A stretch of DNA of 64,000 nucleotides from assembly GCA_947568835.1 (NCBI GenBank), contig OX387605.1:11412418-11476417 (forward strand), written 5' to 3'. Under the pieces are notes generated by a model that was given only the letters and a program-made list of their open reading frames with translations, had not been told where the DNA came from and searched no databases. Both the position numbers and the translations under genes were made by a program. Positions 36,101 through 48,350 of the stretch are shown one piece after another (within the stretch, counting starts at the first letter, position 1; every line of letters begins with the position of its first letter). The stretch comes from Protonemura montana (Eukaryota; Arthropoda; Insecta; Plecoptera; Nemouridae).

Positions 36101-38749
36101 GTTATGACAGCTGCAAGCTGGAAATAATAAAGTCATATTTGGAACGTTCTTATAAATCTTAATTCTTTACCAAGTCACCAAAAACTCTTTCATGAAATCA
36201 TTAGATGTGTACGTCACAACTCCAAAAGAGGTTTTTCTCTAGACGTTCTTCCATGTTTTGTCCTGTATAATGGCTTCAATATTTTGACGCTAAGCCTTTT
36301 TGTGATTTGAAAGCCTGGATAATGACATCTGCTTGTTTCAGAGGCTCATTACTACCAACGTAACAAGCTTAAAGTGACAATACAATATGAGCTGTAACGC
36401 AGATGTGCTTGTCTCTATCCAGGAATACCAAGCCACAGGGATAAATTTACATGATCGCTTCCAGCGTGCGCCAGGAATTTTCGCAACCATGTAAGGACGT
36501 TCGAAAAAAAAGTCAACAACTCAAACCATAAAATACGTTTTCTCGTCCCTATGTGACAAATATTCCCAATATCGATATCTTGCTTAGCCAAAAAAAAAAA
36601 CTAAGTAGTGCATGTTATGGAAAAAACGTACGCGACCGTTAGTAGAAAAAAATAACATGATTTAAATGGTACTTTACGAGATCCAATTCAAATTTTATCG
36701 GTCCACACGCTCACATCTGTTGTGAGCAAACACCAGAATAGCTATTGAATAATGAATTATGGTACTGAAAAGTACACAAGATAAAGTGTTTGTTATATAA
36801 CCATGTGGGACATTGTGGAACACGAAATGGGGCGAGACACTGCCATGGTTCGGCTTGGGAACGGCGGGATCGGATAGAGGCCTCGTCGATATATACGTGC
36901 ATGGGGTGTGTATTGGATGCTGCTGTCTCTGATGCAGTATGGATGGGTTAATTCACTGAATACAGGAAAAGGCGTTTTTTTTTTTTTGTAGAAATAAGTT
37001 CGATGCACATGTAAAATACGGGACTCATCAATATGACATTGTATCGTGGTTTGGCATCGCATAATATTCAGAGTAAGAATAAACCTCAATACCAACAAGA
37101 AAACCCAAAATTTTGCATACTTTTTTTTAGACTTAATCTGAAAAATTAATCTGGTAAATATTGTGTATAATGAAATTCTTGCTTTTTCATACGAATCGAA
37201 AGGAATATTTTGAGGCTGCAAAAAGTCGTACACTTTTATATAATATGTTAAGGAATCTAACTCATAACGTTAACTCAAAGAATTGGTATTTTTTCATTTT
37301 CTGTTTAAAGCAATCTCGGGCGTAATTTCGCCAAAACCGTTAATACATTCAACTCAACGACAAAAGCCGTTTGCTTTCCCGTTTGTATATTATCTATTAC
37401 TCTCGCCTGTTTGCTGATACTAAATCTACTTTTATTACAATTCTTTCAAAGTTTTGCTATTTTTCAAGCGCAGTTCCTTGACAAAAAATAAGCCGCTGCA
37501 CACTTCGAGTTAGCTTTTAGAGAAACACGAATTTTTAAGTATTAGCCACGCAGAAAATATTATTTATTCACTAAGTTATATCATACGATAATCTTAAACA
37601 ATAAAATATTCATAATGCAAAAACTCACGAAAATATGCTTCAACGATGCGATATCTCTGCAGGGCTATTGTCTGCCGAATCGAACTGCGTTTCCAGTATC
37701 AATTGACCTGAAATAAGACAAAAAGTGCTCTCTGGTAAGATGTTTCTTATTTCTTTTGAGTTGAACTACTAGATCGCATTGTCATGAACTCCTCGTGGGT
37801 TGGTGTTCGAGAGCAGTTTGCAAGAACTCCTGCATATTTTGTCACAGATCCCAGACAGAAGTGACACAGTAGGAAAAAGGACCACGGAAATTCACCGAAC
37901 AAAGCGTTTGAATTTATAATAACGTGAGTCGACGGATTTCTGTCACCTCTAGTGGCAGTAAAATCGGAAGAAGAACTTTCAGTTTTGTAACTAGTAAAAA
38001 AAGGCTTATCGGACTTCCTTAATGCAGTCACTAGCGAAAGCTGAGCGGTGTACTTTCTTACTTTGCTCCTTCAACTTAGGGTTAAACCTTTTCTGTTTTG
38101 AATTATAACAAAAAGTTTTTTCCTCTTATAGCTGAACCGTTGGAGTGAATTTGCGTAGGGTAGAAAATTTCTCGAAATAGCCTTTTTTCTCGGATCGTCG
38201 TACCAGCTTTGTTATCACCGCCCTCGAGATGCGACACCGACAACATTAATTAAACTTGAACCTTTAATAAAAGCCTCATTTGGTTCCCTTGGTTACCGCG
38301 TGGGTCGGTCGGTCAGTCGGTGGAAAACTTTGACACATTGAAAGTGTCAATGACAATTTTAGACAATTTTCGATAATTTTGGCAAAGCTTCAATGGTTGA
38401 TTCTTATTTGAAATGGAACGAGGATTACCCACAGGTACCTTAAAATGCAACATGACACTTTCTTCATGGTAAAAAAATGCAAAACATCACGAGAAAACCC
38501 AGTCGCGAATCTATTTTTGTAAATATTTTTGGCATTTTCTGATACAAACCTGGCGTTAAAGTATCGTCAACTTGAGCGCGTTGTCACTACGGTCATATAG
38601 TTTTCATAAAAATACCGATTTAATGCTCAATAGGCGAGAAATTTGTTAAAATACGGCGATTTTGCTCCGTCTCCAGCCAAGACAAGATCACGCAGTTGAT
38701 TCCAAGCGGTCAATGTTATTTGTGACATTTATGCAAATCACCGATATCG

Positions 38750-39055
38750 CGAGCGCAGCGAGTGCAAATCTTGAACCTGTTTGAGTTTGAACCTGGACAT
38801 AGAGTCTTAACGTTAAAGCAAGTAAAAGGGGGTCTAAATGTAACAGTATCGGATATGTCAATTGCGTAATTTTTGCCGATACCGAATTTCCTGAAATCAT
38901 CTTACATCTCTAAAAGAGCTTTTATCACTGACTAAACTCACTGCAGCTGCGTGCGCATCGGGTGCTCTACTATTTTATGTAAGGTTATGTTTTTATGTTG
39001 AGGTTGAACTTGGACATTAAGTCTAAGCGTTAAAACTAACAAAGGGGGTAAACAC
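38750..39055. repeat. Direct repeat pair, about 53-bp core
   Basis: The cores at 38782-38834 and 38999-39051 match at about four of five positions. Both carry TTGAAC-TGGACAT, then AGTCT, CGTTAAA and GGGGGT. Upstream of both is a GCG-GCGCA-CG-GTGC block (38750 and 38950). On the minus strand the first copy reads TGTCCAGGTTCAAACTC, which resembles a pol III B box and shares TGTCCAGGTTC with the SINE-like units at 43.4 kb. It may be related to that family. Confidence 0.5.
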
Positions 39056-39220
39056 TTAACTGCAGAGTTGCTCTTTGTGCGATCGCTTCTAAGGTACTGA
39101 AATTGCTGATTTGAACTCAAATTAATCACATCACTCTTATTTCTCACTTCACAAACGGCAGCTGAGTTAGTAGCGGGTGCACTGCTAGTCATCATAATAT
39201 TATTATATGCACATTTATTC

Positions 39221-39263
39221 CAGCCGAGATTTCAGCCGATATTCCAGCCGATATTCCTGTCGA
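39221..39263. repeat. Small minisatellite, ATTCCAGCCGAT unit
   Basis: About three to four imperfect copies of a 12-15 base unit (TTCCAGCCGAGATT, TCAGCCGATA, TTCCAGCCGATA, TTCCTGTCGA) stand in tandem. Confidence 0.6.
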
Positions 39264-39412
39264 GAGGGGCGAAGAGTCTATCTCCAGTGCAGTTAAGAAA
39301 GTCGGCTGCCAACGACTTTTTCATGTAAATTTATTTTATTCAGCAATATTTTAGCAATCCAGTTGTTATTAATCTTCATACATATTTAAATACATTTTCT
39401 TAGATTTCTAGT

Positions 39413-39447
39413 TATAATAATAATAATAATAATAATAATAGTAATAA
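39413..39447. repeat. (TAA)n microsatellite
   Basis: About eleven TAA units with one interrupting G near the right end. Confidence 0.9.
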
Positions 39448-40241
39448 TTTTTTTTAAGTCGTTAAAATAGAATTTTACGAAGTTTTATTTACCAAATAGA
39501 CGATGATTTCTCAATTGCCCGACTCGGCGTGCTAAGTATCGAAAGATGTTCGCTTTAATAAATTCAAATTAAAAGTAAGACGGATCATATAAAAATCTCG
39601 CTGACTTCACTTCATTTATATTTGAAAAGGACTTTTGGTCTTAGATTAAAGGAATATTAATTGGCTTGAACTGAAGTATATTCCAAAAAGTTTCCTTAAA
39701 AACAAGAAAGCTCAGGATAAATTTAAATTGCATTCAAGTTCCGCGCGCTGCGATCGACAAGGATCGAACAAAAAGTCAAAAGCACTGCACGACCATTTAA
39801 TAGGAGAGTAATTAAACGTCGTACCTCTTGACATAAAAAACAAGGACCTACGTTATGACCTACACCACGATATAAGAAAAGGAAATTATTTGATTGGCAC
39901 ACTCATTGCACGCTACCATACTTTGATTCAAAACCCTAAAATCCGACTAAAGCTTCCCGCTCACTCTCACGGTACCTCCACCATAATATTCCTTTCCAAG
40001 TTCCGACTGATAATTCTCTTCTGGTAACTTCCCGATATAGACAAAAGAAAGAAAAAATTCCAAAGCTTAACAATGATAAATTCCACAAGCAGTTAACTCA
40101 GCATCGTTTTCAACACAAAAAGAACGATAATGTTCCCCCTATTTCGCACATTTGAACAGCAACGCTCTCTCAGTATGCAGCAGCAAAGACCAAGCAGCTT
40201 TAATTGTCTGTACCCCACAGGTGATAAAGTGGCTCACGTAC

Positions 40242-40568
40242 CTACCCGAAGACCACGGCGCTGCTGCATGATGCTAATCTAGCTCGAATGCGATCATTGT
40301 TACTCTGCAGCGGGCAGCCACGTCTGAACTCCCACCAAACCCGACCAGCCCCCCGACAATCCAGCAAGTAAATGCACAAGTGCCCGTGTGCGTAAACCCC
40401 GCTTTCCAATTGCCGACGAGTAAGAGCGAGATATCGGAGATTTCTAGCCACGATATCTCGCAGTAGACATTTCACGGGAATATCCCAATGCCACGACTCT
40501 CTCGTTATAATCTTACGCCATTCATCGGGAAACAATGGTCTGAGCTCTCCGTTCGCACAGTTGGCCAT
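40242..40568 (-). other. Unassigned 108-codon open frame
   Basis: It begins at an ATG (40566-40568) and runs in GC-richer sequence to a TAG inside CGG|GTAGGT, which also looks like a splice donor. The frame has no stop for 108 codons and contains varied residues (Trp-rich: ESWHWDIPVK, GRVWWEFRRG). I do not recognise any family or motif. It could be a first coding exon of an unknown minus-strand gene or a chance frame. Confidence 0.15.
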
Positions 40569-40887
40569 TACACGAGAATAATAACCGAGTAATTGCGAAA
40601 GGCTTGTTATGGTGGTACGAAGTAAGTATGGTTGGGCCGGTCTCTTCTCCCGAGTATGTACTTGTTATTCCTAATGCTCACTTAGTTATTCCTTTTGTGA
40701 GTCAAGGAACTAATTATAGCTCGGGTAACGAACGCAAGCCTCTGTAAAAGTCGGAAGAACTTAAAATATTGTTTTACTCATATTAAGAGGTTTCTGGAGT
40801 AGCGAATCCGTCATTTATGAGTTATTACATTATATATGAAAGTCCGTCTTGCTTTCCTGTTAGTGGTTAACCACGAAAGAACCTCAT

Positions 40888-40915
40888 GTATATATATATA
40901 TATACATATATACAC
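40888..40915. repeat. (TA)n microsatellite
   Basis: A TA run interrupted by two C bases. Confidence 0.85.
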
Positions 40916-41127
40916 GACACGAGTATATTCGAACGAGTGTAATTCAGAGAGAGCTTTCTACGCATTTTCTAACGCATTTTCCAAGCATCAGGCCGTATAT
41001 TTGCTAGGTCCCACAGCACTTAGTCGTATTATGAGCACCAGGTTCGGCTCCCGGTACCTTTGTGACCGGCGACGCCAAGACCTGCTTGATTAATAAACTA
41101 GTAATTCCCTCTTGAACTTGGAGATCA

Positions 41128-41153
41128 TGTGTGTGTGCGCGTGTGTGTGTGTG
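41128..41153. repeat. (TG)n microsatellite
   Basis: TG units with a CGCG interruption in the middle. Confidence 0.9.
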
Positions 41154-42899
41154 CCACTGCCGACGCTGCCATCGCTGTCGTCGCGACCCTGAACCCTCTT
41201 TGGTTGGACGCTGCGATATCAGAGAAGCCTCGTTTCGTGAGCTTCGACGGTTAGGTATCGCGAAAGGTCCTACCGTTGGTCCTACCAAGAAGGGACTGAG
41301 CCGGCGAACGGGTCAGCTCAATTATTTCCTTTGATCTATTTACATCGTTTAGTTAGTTGGCGGTCGATGTTTTGACTTCGTTAGCGAGATTTTGAGAACT
41401 CGTTACTCACCAGTGAGCTGGCGGAAAACGGTTACCTCTTGGCATGATATATCGTTAGATTTGAGTGAACGCACGTATGTTTATAACATGATGAAACTAT
41501 CTAAGAGAAGCTGCCAACCATACAGTTCTAGAGTTTGTCTAGGAATTTTTACGTGTTAGAGACGGTCGACGAAAATCCAATGCGCGTTGCAGTTGAAATT
41601 TAATGAGCGCAGACATGACTAGATTTCCGATGGAACATTGCAAAAATGCAAACACAAAATGGTTGTATGCATAACCATGCCAAGGTTTTTAATAGACAAA
41701 TTTGTCGGCTGTATTTTACACACTATCCGTGTCATTTCATTAGGTGAGCACATTGGATGGAATCGCAATGCTTGGCTCTTTTACTGCCTATCGGGTGGCA
41801 CATTTAAATAACTGTGTATTATGCAGTTCTCAATTGAGTTTCCACCAATTGCTGTTCATGCGGTTAGCTTATGAACACTGTTTGCATGCTAGATACTTTT
41901 CACGATAACTTAATATTTCGTGACTATTTGATGATGTCGCTTTTGTTCGCATACGTTTTGATAGTCTGGTCTTGTGGCCCAGTTATTTATTTACACGATA
42001 TATTTAAACATTATTAAAACAGCAAACTTTTATTGAAATGTAGCAATTCGTAATGCAACTTCTCGAAGAGTTTGACATCATAATTTCACGGCTGTCAAAC
42101 CAGCAAAGACCTTATAACTTCGCTTAGCGAATGGTAACGATGGTGTCACATTACCTTAATTACAAGGGAGGGTTGTTTTCAAATTATCTCGAGAGTAAAT
42201 TGATATTAGAGCGGTCTCTGTGTGTCCGCACGGGTATTCCGATCAGATGTCGGCGCAAATACCGCCCTTGGTGCACACCAACTGTGCAATTATGCTTAGT
42301 GCTTGTTGTGAGTTTGCTACATACTAATGGAATCAGCTGCATAAAGTGCACAATTTCGAAATCGCCAATATCCGTTCTGTGCATCGAATCGGTACACTGA
42401 TACGTAGGTGTAGATACCTGGCAGCATAATTATCATATATATTTCTACTTGGGGTCGATAGATTTACAGTTCAATTGATTTAAAACGAAAATTCAGTTAA
42501 AAAAAACCATCAAATTTTTAGCATTAATTTACACTGCATCTGTAACGGCACCTACCTTTAGTAATCAAGAAAGAGATAGAGATAAAGGCGGATGCAGGCA
42601 CGGGTCAAAGGTGAAGGTTCAAACCTTTGGGTCAACATGCATTGCCGAGTGAAAGATCCTTGTAGAACGTTTGTTTTAGAAAAGTGATTGGTAGGAAAGC
42701 CGTCATAAGGTATGTCTATTGGTATGGGTATTTGTTCATCTTTCAATGCGTTGATTAATAAAAACTTATCTCCAGCCAGTGACGACGCAATAAATAGCGT
42801 TTTTATGCAAAATAAAAATAATTCTCAAACTTCACTACAGTTAACAATAATATTTGGTTACAAATAAAGGGATATATAAAAAGGAAAAAAATACAATAG

Positions 42900-43855
42900 G
42901 TGACAGAACGTGGGATTTGCAACCTCAACGCTGTTGATGTTGAGGGAGTTTTGTCAGATTCCCTTTCCAAAGCCTCTAATGGGACCACAACCAAGAGTAG
43001 GTACTAAGAAAATGCTTAGAAAATAAAGTGTGATGCCCTTAAGACCTAATGAAGCATTTTGCCCCTATGCCCTGAGGGCTTACCCGATGGCTTTATTAGG
43101 ACTCAAATCAATTTTATAAACTAGACATGAATGATTGGACAAAGGTGTGACTGCTGTTACTTTAGTATTGCACATGACTATCTTAGTATTTTAGTATTAA
43201 GCACTGTCACAGGCACTGTCTTTATTTTTTGGCAATTTATTTATTTATTTGTAATTTGTAATCATAATATATTTTTAATTTTTTAATTTTGACGAGTCCA
43301 CATTCTTTTACTATTCGAATGTAAGCCCTGTGATTATAGACAAATAAAGGTACAATATAATACAATATGGCCCTATGCCATAACCTAGGTCCTAAGACTT
43401 GGGATCGAACCTGGACATTATTGGAGCTGCTTTATAACATATAGCAGTACCCGCTGCCTTACAGCGCTGTTGGTGTTGAGGGAGTGGGCAAGACTTAACG
43501 TTTTGGTTAATTTCCAGAAAAAATGGATTCTAAAAAGTTTCCTGAGTTTTTTCAGATGTCCTTTCTAAAGCCTCTAATGGGACCACAGCCAAAAGTACTA
43601 AAAAAATGCTAAGAAAACTAAGTTGTAGACTGTATTGAGCCTTTTGCCTCTTCGCCAGTACCCTATGCTCTGAGGGCAAACCCGATGGTCAGGTAAGGAC
43701 TCAAATATGGCCCTAGGCCATAACCTAGGTCCTTAAACCCGAGACCGAACCTGGGCATTATAGGAGCTGGTTTATAACTTATAGCAGTATCCACTGTGTA
43801 ACGGCCACCGCTGGAGTTTAGGGAGTGGGCAAGACTTAAAATTTTGGTTATTTGT
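42900..43855 (-). repeat. Tandem array of tRNA-headed SINE-like units
   Basis: At least two full units and one partial unit lie head to tail, with a period of about 332 bases measured between GGGAGTGGGCAAGACTTAA at 43481 and at 43820. Read on the minus strand, each full unit has an A-box-like stretch (GTAAGGCAGCGGGTA at 43448-43462; TTACACAGTGGATA at 43788-43802) and a B box (GGTTCGATCCC at 43401-43411; GGTTCGGTCTC at 43741-43751). A shared body then carries the reverse complement of CCTCTAATGGGACCACA (at about 42972 and 43572). The leftmost unit (about 42900-42948) is a remnant. Unit B lacks about 50 bases present in unit C and is split by a 258-base insertion. The family is unknown. Confidence 0.7.
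43109..43366 (+). mobile_element. Nested insertion, probable 5'-truncated non-LTR element tail
   Basis: In unit B of the array, ACTCAAAT (43101-43108) is separated from ATGGCCCTA... (43367 on) by 258 bases. In unit C the same two pieces are joined directly (ACTCAAATATGGCCCTA, 43699-43715). The insert ends in GACAAATAAAGGTACAATAT and further ATA/ACAAT units, which is like the 3' tail of insect non-LTR retrotransposons. No coding sequence remains and no clear target-site duplication was seen. Confidence 0.5.
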
Positions 43856-44105
43856 TGTGAGGACGCAGGCACGGTGATTCCTTTCAGCTCTTCACTTAAA
43901 AATTATGTGAAAGAAAAAATCATTTTTGGATATTTCTGTGCGACACAAACAACGAAAAGAAAAATCCTAGATGATCATACAATGCATAGTAGTTTGTCCA
44001 CGCCTGTCCTGATGAACTCCCTCTTTGGTGAAAAGAACGCTTTTGGTGAATGAGCAGAAAAAATATCTTTTTAGTGCGAGAATTAACTTGACCAATCAAG
44101 ACGGG

Positions 44106-44667
44106 CAAAATCATCCCTTGCCAGCCAGTTTTAGATGAAATTATAAATTAAAAACCCGATCAAATCTCTGTATGAATGGCAAGTTTGGTCATGCTCACAA
44201 ATAATGTGCAAATAAAAACCATTTCCATCCGTCTTCTCTGTGAATTTGGGTAGAATTGTTCTTTTCACGTTTTGATCTGCACTTAATTTGAAATTTGCCG
44301 CAAGTGTCACTGGGGGTCACTGCATTGTGGAAACAATGTGAATTCCAAGGTGGGCAAGATACTGTATTGGAAAAAAAAATACGGTAACTGTCAAAATATT
44401 GCTGGCAAAAAATTAAGAATTCTTCTTGAAGAGCAAAACTTGTTAAATACGTATTAAAACTTTACTTAACAAAACAAAACAAAAAACAGGATAAACACAC
44501 GCCTGAAAGACGTTACATTGACAAAAAGTCATTTTCTACTTTTATTGAGATGTTAAAAATTATTAAAGAGTCAAAATCTTTCCTCGCCATCCTTTAAAAA
44601 CCCGATCAAATCGCGGTATAAATATCACGATTGGTAATGTGTGACTTAAACCATTTTCAGCCGTCGA
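44106..44667. repeat. Diverged direct repeats flanking about 0.35 kb
   Basis: The copies are at about 44106-44235 and 44571-44667. Both contain AAAATC-TCC-TGCCA, then AAAACCCGATCAAATC, then a TATAAAT/GAAT-TCACGATTGG-like part, and end AAACCATTTCCATCCGTC or AAACCATTTTCAGCCGTC. The first copy has small insertions. It lies just right of the SINE-like array. It is probably an old duplication or two copies of a short element. Confidence 0.5.
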
Positions 44668-44832
44668 TAACGTTGTTCATTTTCATAAAATGAGCGCAGA
44701 GTGGCAAAACCTCAAACAAATAATTAATTCAATTAAACTAAAAATTGGAAATTGGAACGAATAATGAAATTTAAATAGAACACCAATCCCTAGTCTCGAA
44801 TTGAAGACAAGACATACCTTTCTACTCCCCCT

Positions 44833-44843
44833 CCCCCCCCCCC
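44833..44843. repeat. Poly(C) run, 11 bases
   Basis: It is preceded by a second short C run (CCCCCT). Confidence 0.8.
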
Positions 44844-46350
44844 TATGAACTAGAAATTTCAACATCACGTGATGTTACAAAAATGTATCGTGCATACATT
44901 TTCCACACAGATGTTTCAGGAAAATCACAGAGAAATGTGCCTACCAAAAATGTAACGTCCGATTTAAGAAAATACCAGCAAATCATCAATAACTAGTCAA
45001 TAATAACATCTCTATCGGAAAAAAACGTTACGAATAACGATAAGCTAACACTCGTATACCTACCAATAATAAATGCGTTAAATATTCTCCCTCATTAACC
45101 CTCGCGCCGAGTTCAGCTTGACAGATTTGCAAACCTTCTGCAAACCAACCAAGCATAGGTACACGTAGCTTCGATCTCATAACGGGCATTACGTACGTTT
45201 CCATTAACCGTCAAGCTAACTCTCGCAGGACGCTGTCACGCTGATCTCGCTTGTCATTTGTGTGCACAATGGTATTTGGTTCGTAACAAGCAGCATCCTA
45301 ATCAGCAGCTTGGCACGCCAATCACTTGGATCGCATTTCCTGAATCTTGGTGCCGGCAACCCCCCATGCGGTACGGTCATTATGATTGTAGCAATACCGC
45401 ACAGAACGTTGTGAGGCCTGTCCACATTGGAGGGTGTAATCGTAGTATGCCTTATGATCAATCATCGCATCAACCCCCAAGCATTGCATTATTGAGGCGT
45501 GATTAATGTGTGAGTATTGTTTGTGTACTGATGATTACGCTAAGCTGATTGCTGGTCATTGATTGGTCTTATAATAATATAATTGAGGTCTAGAGGCGAA
45601 TAATTTGACTTGCTTTGTGAGTTTTTAGATGGAAAAATGGCTTGTGTTTTATTTTATTGAATTTTATAATGCGCTTAAGTAGAAAATCAACGGATTGCGA
45701 AATGACTTAGCTATCGTAAAGAACTCGATATTCGTTTTTAAATTAATTGGGCAACAATTTTCTGGAGGTTTCTTTAACTCGATCAAATTTGTTCGATATT
45801 TCAATCTTTAATCTCTGATTTAACTGTTTATTTTGTTTACTTATGTTTACTTTGCAGTCATTTGACTGGAGACAATTAAAAAATTTCGAAGCTAAATTCA
45901 TTCTGTAAGAGGATTTAAAAATTCTGGCGCGTTGTCGTTGACATTTTGACCACAAATAAAAAAAAAATCATTTATAAGTTTTTGTATGTTTTTGGCATCA
46001 AAGATAATAATTTTCTTTCCCAGGATTTATGTATCTCGAAAAAAACAGAAAGCTCGTAGACCAGTTTCCCACCAGATTTTCCCCCGGAAAGACTTCAGAC
46101 GACAATTGTCGTGCGGCTTTTCACATCCCAAAGACGCAATTTTGAAGGCTGCAAATTTATGCGCTGCCGCTTCAACTCGCTGTACCCCAACTACACTTTT
46201 GTTTCATATTTTTGCCATGCTAACCAACATGCATACATTTTTATATTTTCTCTCTGAACACAGAGAAAAAAAAATGTAAACATTTATTTCAGTGGAAATT
46301 CTCTCGTCCGCATTCATATGTCCCGACTGTAACCCTCCCCTTCCCTCTTG

Positions 46351-46370
46351 CCCCCCCCCCCCCCCCCCCC
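46351..46370. repeat. Poly(C) run, 20 bases
   Basis: An uninterrupted run of 20 C bases within a pyrimidine-rich stretch (46328-46380). Its true length is uncertain, because long C runs often vary in assembly. Confidence 0.85.
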
Positions 46371-48144
46371 AAACACCCCAATATGCAAAGCCACCCCCTG
46401 AGTATTCAGCACTTCATTTTATTTAAGTGAACTTCTTTATCAACTCTGCCCCTAGGATAATTCCGAGTCATCTCTGTGATCACACATTTATTTTACTCTA
46501 TATCGCAACAAATAACTGTTCGGGATTCATAAATTATTATTTCCGTGCAGTTATATTTGTCCGAGTTTTTGCGACAACCAGAACGATTCGTCACATTGCT
46601 CGACTGATGGGTGATGGATGGCAGATCGTTTGAGCATTTGAATCTGCATTGGTGCTGCCGTCGATTCTGTAGCCGACGGTGAACCGATGCCGAAACCGAC
46701 GCCTACCCCGTCAATACCCTACACAGTGCAGGCACGAGTCCAGATTGCATGCCACAATAATCGCTGTCATTACTGGCGCAAAAGTAATATGTCACGTGAG
46801 CTCGTCGACAACATATGGGGCTTGCTTTGGCAATGATGGATTTGACATGTTTGCAAAAAGTAATGGTTCACTTTGACCTGGTCGAAGCAATGTTTTTTTT
46901 TATGACTTGTATATTAATAATAACATCTGTTATTACTATCGCGGATGACCACGGGAAAGTTGAGCGCTATGTTTGCACAAATATATGACATATTATAAAA
47001 TAAATAGACCGCTGTTCGAAAACGAACACAATGCACCATTATTTTGCTAATTAGTTAGACATGTTCTAGTACAATACAGAAAAATAGTGGATGAAATGAA
47101 ACACAATTTGTTTGGAGGGTGAGGTTGAAGAAAGACTGCAATGTTTTGGAATTGATCAAAAATATAAATCCATTTGATGTTAATAAAACCCCAATATAAA
47201 AATGGGATAACGATTCAATACAATTATTCTTTGATCATTATAGTATTTATGAGAGTGTAGTACATTGAGTTATTTCAATTTGTGGTCGGATTTTCAGAAT
47301 TGCCAGTGGTTACTCAATTATTTGTTGTGTTAATAATCATAGTTGTGTATGTATACTGTAATTTACGATATGTGTTTAAAATTTAAATACTAGTTTAAAC
47401 AGTGGCCAACCAATCAACCAATCAATCCTAAATTGATGCGAGGCATTTTTATCGTTCAGTTCATTTATAATGAGAATATTTTAATAAAAGCACTTGTTTA
47501 ATGTTTCGAAATACAAAAATAAAATAAAATCATTCATAAACAACTAAAATGTATCAAACGGAGGTTTAATGTAATCTAAAAAAAGTTGATTATGTACGTT
47601 TTGCTACAAAGCTATAAAAAAATGACTTGACATTATTAAAATCTCCCTCTCGTCCAATACCAAAAATGTTAAAAGTGTTAAAAATGCCAGATACTATACT
47701 GTACTGGCAGCTTAGAGTGAGTTCGACAGCTCGGAGTGCACTTCATCGCAAAATTAAATACTATCAAATAAAAACATCATTTGGACTGCATTTAAAATGC
47801 AATTAAAAGATCACATGTACATCAAGAGGTGTCGATGCCTTTGTGCTGCACGTTGTGAGCCGCGCTCCAACCAGGCGGCTGCACACTAAGCACCGCCATT
47901 CATCAAACATTTTAAACGACGAAGTTTATTTTTCACGCTTTTGTAATTTACATCACACCAAGTTTCGAATCAACCATTACCGTCATCCCTAGGACACTAA
48001 AGGATGGGGTAGATTAGCAAATTAGTTAGCTAATACTTCTCTCTTCGTTCGTGTATATACGCAACCAGCTAAAGGGCTGTTAATTCTATTAGGGACTTCA
48101 ATAATACGCACAGTATAACGCTGTTTTAATTGTACCCTATCCTC

Positions 48145-48350
48145 GCTTTAGCTGGCGTACCTCCGGAAGAGTAAGAGCGCCCACCTCTCTTGCCCCCTCT
48201 AAGCGTCCCTACGTCCGGGGCAGCGCGGATACCCGCGATGTAGCGAGACCGCAGGAGCCCCCGACATGCTCCAGACTGCTCGAGACGGACAAATTATTAG
48301 TCGCGAAAGAACGCCAGTGGCGGCTTCAAATAGAAGGTGTCGTCTGGACT
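48145..48350. other. GC-rich patch without an open frame
   Basis: This is a CpG-containing block (GCGTACCTCCGGAAGAG, then CGTCCGGGGCAGCGCGG, then CGAGACCGCAGGAGCCCC) in AT-rich surroundings. No frame of useful length runs through it. It may be a noncoding exon, promoter or decayed repeat. Confidence 0.3.

Noticed and set aside
41030-41070. GGTTCGGCTCCC as a pol III B box
   Set aside because: There is no convincing A box upstream and no tRNA-like arms.
46351-46370. A biological role for the 20-base C run
   Set aside because: It is most simply a mononucleotide microsatellite, and its length may be an assembly effect.
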